Assembly (NCBI GenBank): GCA_033398695.1
Contig: CM065801.1
Span: 101,673,170 to 101,737,169 of the forward strand
Origin: Orobanche coerulescens
Taxonomy: Eukaryota > Streptophyta > Magnoliopsida > Lamiales > Orobanchaceae
Length of the DNA: 64,000 bases
Reading direction: 5' to 3'
Part shown: piece by piece, positions 59,506 to 64,000 of the stretch
Position numbering within the stretch: the first letter of the stretch is position 1
Layout: each line of letters begins with the position of its first letter
Position numbers and translations under genes: made by a program
The notes under the pieces: generated by a model
The model's input: the letters and a program-made list of their open reading frames with translations, nothing else
What the model was told of the DNA's origin: nothing
Databases searched by the model: none

Positions 59506-61476
59506 TGTTTGGATTCGGTGCCTAAAACGAAGGCCCAGCGGAAGCGGTAAAACGAAAATTAATTCGATCTGAATCCCTACGAGGATCGATCGAGCTACGT
59601 ATATACGAATATATAAACGAAAGGCAAGAGTTGTAAGAAACTAACCCTTGAAGTCCGTTGATTAAATGGTAACATTCTCTTGAGCTATTCCCCAAGCTTT
59701 GCTTGATCTCTACGAATCCAATCCGCTCCAAGCTCTTGAACGATCCAACGCCGAAAGCACCGCGTCTCTATTTGCCACGCGCCGGAAAAACGACCGGAAT
59801 GACAACACTCGATTAACCTCTAAGGTTACAGCTAGAATCAAGTGATGAAGCTTTTTATTATTACACTTTAAGTGTATAATATATATCTCTCAATGTATCT
59901 TGAATTTTCTCCAAGAAAACTCAAGAACAAGATGAAGAACAAGAGGAAGACTATTGAGAAAACTATTTTCTCTCTCTCTCTCTCTTTTCAAAACTCACGA
60001 TGGAATGGGTGAGGATAAGTGAGAGTTGTCTTTCCTTTATTCTACTTCCAAATCCCACACAATCCCTTTTATCCTTATTATAAGAGATATGAAATCTCTA
60101 AGGTGATTAGTCTTCACCCACCAAAGCAAGACTAAGACTAAAGGTAAGAGATCAAAAAGTGGGGCCGGCCTCTAGAAGGAATTCGACGAGTTCGGTTCGT
60201 TTCGGACTCCCGAGAGTCCAAACAGATAAACTCTGATTCCGTTCCGATGTGTTTATATCGATTAATTAATCCAATTAATTAATCATATTAAATACATAAT
60301 AACATAATTAATTTCTCCAAGAAATAATTATATTCATGAATTAAATTAATCACCCGGTAATTTATTTAATTAATTAGGCCGTAAATTAATTTATCCAATA
60401 AATCAATTTAGACATCCAATGTCCCAAATTAGATATCCAATATCTAATATTCATAATGAGAGATTAAGCTCGATTCATTCCGTCGTCAATCCTATTGCGC
60501 GACTCGGTAGGTCCGTCTCAGTCAGCAATGGGAGGAACCAAAGAGTAGTAGCACCACCTAGCCAGCCTGGCGGCCTACACTGTACCCCAACTGAGAACGA
60601 ATGATGGGATCATTCAAGAATCATTCTATCATGAATACGATCCCTAAACGTATAAACCCTTCTTTCAAATGTCCCGATCAAGTTATAGGGTCACGATCCC
60701 TATCTGTACTTGACGCTATGCATGCGTTAATGCAAATCGAGATCATTGAGCTATCGTGTATCCAATACAACTAGCTCCAATGCTTTGGCCAAAGACTTAT
60801 GATCTCATCTTCCAATAACCGCATAGGACATATAACCCGCTCACTAACGGGAGAAAGAATTTTATCTTGGTATTCAGTAGGACCTGCTACTTGCCCGTTA
60901 AGATGCATGTCGAGGTTGACCCTCACCTCCCGATTTATAGGGTCGAACTACTCTAATGAAAATCTTAACGTTACAAGCACATCCCTACTAAATCCTCAAG
61001 TAGAAGGTTCACGAATACCTATCACAACCTTTCGATTCCGTCATTGACTGTCCCGGAGTGAAATCCGTGTGATGAATCGAGGGTGAGTCGGTTCGAGTAT
61101 ACTAATCCAATTAACATACCTATAACGTGTGCTCCCACTAACCATTAGTGTTCGACAGGCACTCTCCATGTCAAAGAACACGTCATACAAGTCTTCACAT
61201 AAACTTAACGCACATTTAAGTTTCATCGACTTGCGAACGATTAAGTATTTGAGCTATAAACCTTTCCAGTGCCGACCCCCTTATCCAATAAGGAGTGGAA
61301 CATTTTGCTCTCAAATACACGGACTAGTTTCTATATGTATATTTACGAGTTAGGAATGTCAGAATCGCCAAGAATAAAGAAACATCTATTGCCTTATATT
61401 AATGATTTACATAATTACAAGTACAATGCCCTCACTCAACATTCTCTGAGTGACATTCGAGGGCATACTCCTAACA
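59506..61476 (-). repeat. Copia copy 2 3' LTR
   Basis: 1971 bp, the reverse complement of the copy 1 LTR with substitutions and small indels. Ends TGTTTGGATTCGG (59506) and CTCCTAACA (61476). Confidence 0.9.
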
Positions 61477-61491
61477 ATCTCCCACTTGCAC

Positions 61492-62921
61492 TCAATGCCA
61501 CACACTATGGTATCTAATACCCATGTTCTCCAGATGACGCTCCAAGCTAGTCTGAGAAAGTGGCTTGGTCTGGATCGGCGATGTTGTCGGCCGAGTCTAC
61601 TCAGGCAAAGACAATGTATCCCCGCGAACAAATTCTCGTACGAGATGATACTTCCTCTCAATATGTTTGGTGCCGTTGTGAAACCTCGCTCCTGGCCTCG
61701 CGCATGACTCCGCCGTTGTCGCAAGACAATGAACAGCATCTCAAAGACATGGTATCACTTGAAGTTCTCCCAGAAACTTCTTAATCCAGAACCCTTTCGG
61801 AGGCTGCTTGATACTCAGCCTGACAGGTGGAATCAGCAGTCGCGCTTTGCTTGGCGCTACGCCAAGATACTGCTCCTCCATTAAGAGTAAATATGTAGCC
61901 AGAAGTAGACATCGACTCGTCCTTCAGTCCTTGGAAGTCCGAATCAGTGAATCCCACCACATCCAATTCTCCACCGCCATACATCAGAACCATATCTCTA
62001 GTCCTTCTTACGTACTTGAGAACGTTCTTTACGGCAGTCCAATGTTCCCTACATGGGTTTGCTTGAAACCTACTCACCACGTTTACAGCATGCGCGATGT
62101 CAGGTCTTGTACACAACATAGCATACATAAGGCTACCCACGACCGAAGCATATGGTATATTACTCATTTCCTTTCGTTGTTCCTCACTTTGAGGACACAT
62201 CTTCAAGGAGAGTTTTATTCCATGTCGCATCGGTAGGAACCCTCTTTTAGAATCATCCATCTTAAATCGCTTTAAGATCTTATCTATATAGAGGGCTTGG
62301 GAAAGACCTATTGTTCTTTTCGCTCTATCCCGGTAGAGCCGAATACCAAGAATATAGGTTGCTTCTCCCAAGTCTTTCATGGAGAAATTACTCGAAAGCC
62401 AAGCTTTCACAGAACTGAGCATTCCCACATCATTTCCTATTAGTAGAATGTCATCTACATATAGTACTAAGAATGCGATCTTGCTCCCACTAACCCTCAC
62501 AAGGTTCTTCTTCATTTTGCACAAAGTCAAATTATTTGACCGCCTCGTCAAAACGAAGGTTCCAACTACGCGACGCTTGCTTCAGTCCATAAATGGAACG
62601 CTGAAGCTTGCACACTTTCTGAATATCGACTTCCGACACAAAGCCTTTAGGCTGCTCCATATAGATTTCCTCCTCGAGGAATCCTTTAAGGAAAGCCGTC
62701 TTTACGTCCATTTGCCATATCTCATAATCGTGGTAGGCAGCTATAGCAAGCATCATGTGAATAGACTTGATCATGGCTACGGGCGAGAAGGTATCGTGGT
62801 AATCGATCCCTTCTTTCTTGGTATAACCCTTTGCCACAAGTCTGGCCTTATAGGCGTCAACCTTGCCATCACCATCAGTCTTTCTCTTGTAGATCCACTT
62901 GTTCCCAATAGGCACTATGCC
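61492..62921 (-). pseudogene. Copia copy 2 RT and RNase H
   Basis: From right: 'GNKWIYKRKTDGDGKVDAYK', 'VKTAFLKGFLEEEIYMEQP', 'YGLKQASRSW' (62933-62532), then a TAA and an ~8-base loss relative to copy 1 near 62515. YVDD and 'GEATYILGIRLYRDRA' follow, then RNase H ('GFTDSDFQGLKDE', 'CQAEYQAAS', 61781-62551). The frame breaks again near 61795. The stop codon is at 61492. Less damaged than copy 1. Confidence 0.9.
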
Positions 62922-63797
62922 TAGTGGTGCCACATTTTAACCGGAACCGGTGGTTCCGGCCGACTGCCCGCTCGAATCGGATCGAGGGCCGAACCGAACT
63001 GCTTTCGCACGGGCTTGCATGGTTCAAGGTTCTCGAGCCCGTGAACCGGCGGGCCGACCGGCGGTTCGCCCGAATCACGGTTTCAACCGGCGGTTCGCCC
63101 GAATCCGCTTTTCCGCCCGAACCGGCGGTTTTCCGCCCAAATTCAAAATTCAAATTTTCAAATTTCAAATTTTTCCCAACTCCCCCCAATTTTATCTATA
63201 AACAAAATTCAAATTTCAAATTTTTTCAAATTCAAAATTCAAATTTGTAGCATTTCTTTTGTACATAGATAGAATCATAGAAATCAATGAATATATCAAT
63301 TTGTATGCATTATTTTGATTGTAAATGTTTTAGAACTATTTTTACTTTATTGCATTTCAAGTTTTCAATATTTTAAATTTTCAACACAAGTAATTTAATT
63401 AAAAAAAAAAGTCATAAAAATATTACAAGTTACTATAAATTATATAAAAAAATACACAGCATAAAGAATTTCTAAATTTCTAAATTATTTAATAACTTAT
63501 TATATTTTTATTAAATTAACTTAAGTAATTTCAAAGGGTCAACACTTGTAAATTACAAAATTTAGAAATTTCATCATTTAATTTAGAAAAAAATAAGATA
63601 TAAATAATATTACATATATTATAAATTACAAAAAAAAAAAAAAGCAGGCGGTTCAACCCGGAATCACGGTTCTGACCGAATCACGGCTCGGCTCGCGAAC
63701 TGCCCTTTACAAAATACTCGGGCAGTTCAGTTCACTCTTCTCGTGAACCGGAATCACGGTCGGGCCCTAATCGGTTCACGGCCCGGTGGCACCACTA
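62922..63797. mobile_element. hAT-type non-autonomous DNA transposon
   Basis: Terminal inverted repeats TAGTGGTGCCAC (62922) and GTGGCACCACTA (63797), flanked by the 8-bp target duplication ACTATGCC (62914-62921 and 63798-63805). Copy 1 of the Copia has the empty site near 31350. 876 bp, no transposase frame. The ends are rich in ccggttcacgg-type repeats, the middle in A/T with 'ttcaaatttcaaattt' repeats. Confidence 0.9.
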
Positions 63798-64000
63798 ACT
63801 ATGCCCTTGGGCGGTTTACTAGAGTCCAGACCTGATTGACAAGCATCGAGTCTATCTCAGCTTCCATAGCTTCACGCCATTTCGCGGAGTCTACATTCAC
63901 CATCGCTTGGTCATAGGTCGTTGGGTCGGTCTCTTGGCTATCTCTTACCCAAACAAACGACCGCCTCACCATGCTCGCCCGACCACCAATTAGGTTATCG
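63798..64000 (-). pseudogene. Copia copy 2 polyprotein, linker before RT (partial)
   Basis: Minus-strand frame with 'SQETDPTTYDQAMV' and 'MEAEIDSM', matching copy 1 at 31213-31320. Runs off the window. Confidence 0.85.

Larger units (their letters stand above)
59506..64000 (-). mobile_element. Copia copy 2 (continues beyond window)
   Basis: Minus strand: 3' LTR (59506-61476), RNase H and RT (61492-62921), an inserted 876-bp DNA element (62922-63797), then more RT/linker sequence to the window end. Same family as copy 1. Inserted downstream of the RecQ exons; its target duplication on the left would be tgctc (59501-59505). Confidence 0.85.

Overview
The window is nuclear DNA of a flowering plant, probably a eudicot; the species cannot be told from the sequence. 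Nearly all of it is nested retrotransposon. Evidence includes tRNA-iMet primer-binding sites, TG...CA long terminal repeats (LTRs), Copia, chromovirus-type Gypsy and Athila-type Gypsy polyproteins, a pogo/Emigrant-type and a hAT-type DNA element, and one intron-bearing host gene fragment (a RecQ helicase).

Layout: (1) 1-158 is the 3' end of an LTR inserted into the 5' LTR of element A (159-6545), a gag-only Gypsy element. (2) A sits in the leader of a Copia element whose coding region starts at 7197. It is cut at 9471 and resumes at 31150, and its 3' LTR is 32821-34803. (3) The cut is caused by element B (9472-31149, minus strand): four LTRs and three internal regions in tandem, with one 5-bp target duplication (TCATT) at the outer edges. 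(4) The Copia itself lies in the integrase of Gypsy element C (minus strand, 34804-37291 plus about 20 bp at 46852). (5) Gypsy element D (37292-46851, minus strand, target duplication GGTAA) interrupts the protease of C. (6) From about 46871 to 54148 is the 3' part of an Athila-type element E (plus strand): RNase H, integrase, a further ORF with its own promoter-like module, and the 3' LTR. (7) 54149-59505 is the only stretch that looks like old host DNA: AT-rich sequence, a 574-bp pogo-type element, five N-terminal exons of a RecQ-like helicase with an in-frame stop, a 79-bp tandem array and a tRNA-like fragment. (8) 59506-64000 is a second copy of the same Copia family (minus strand), cut by an 876-bp hAT-type element with an 8-bp target duplication.

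No autonomous element is intact. Most coding regions carry stop codons, many of them C-to-T or G-to-A changes as expected in methylated repeats, and frameshifts. The most notable points are the tandem B array, apparently grown in steps by unequal recombination; palindrome-rich GC clusters next to the LTR promoters of four different families; and a promoter-plus-intron module inside element E ahead of its extra ORF. All statements about families come from motifs read by eye; no database search was run.
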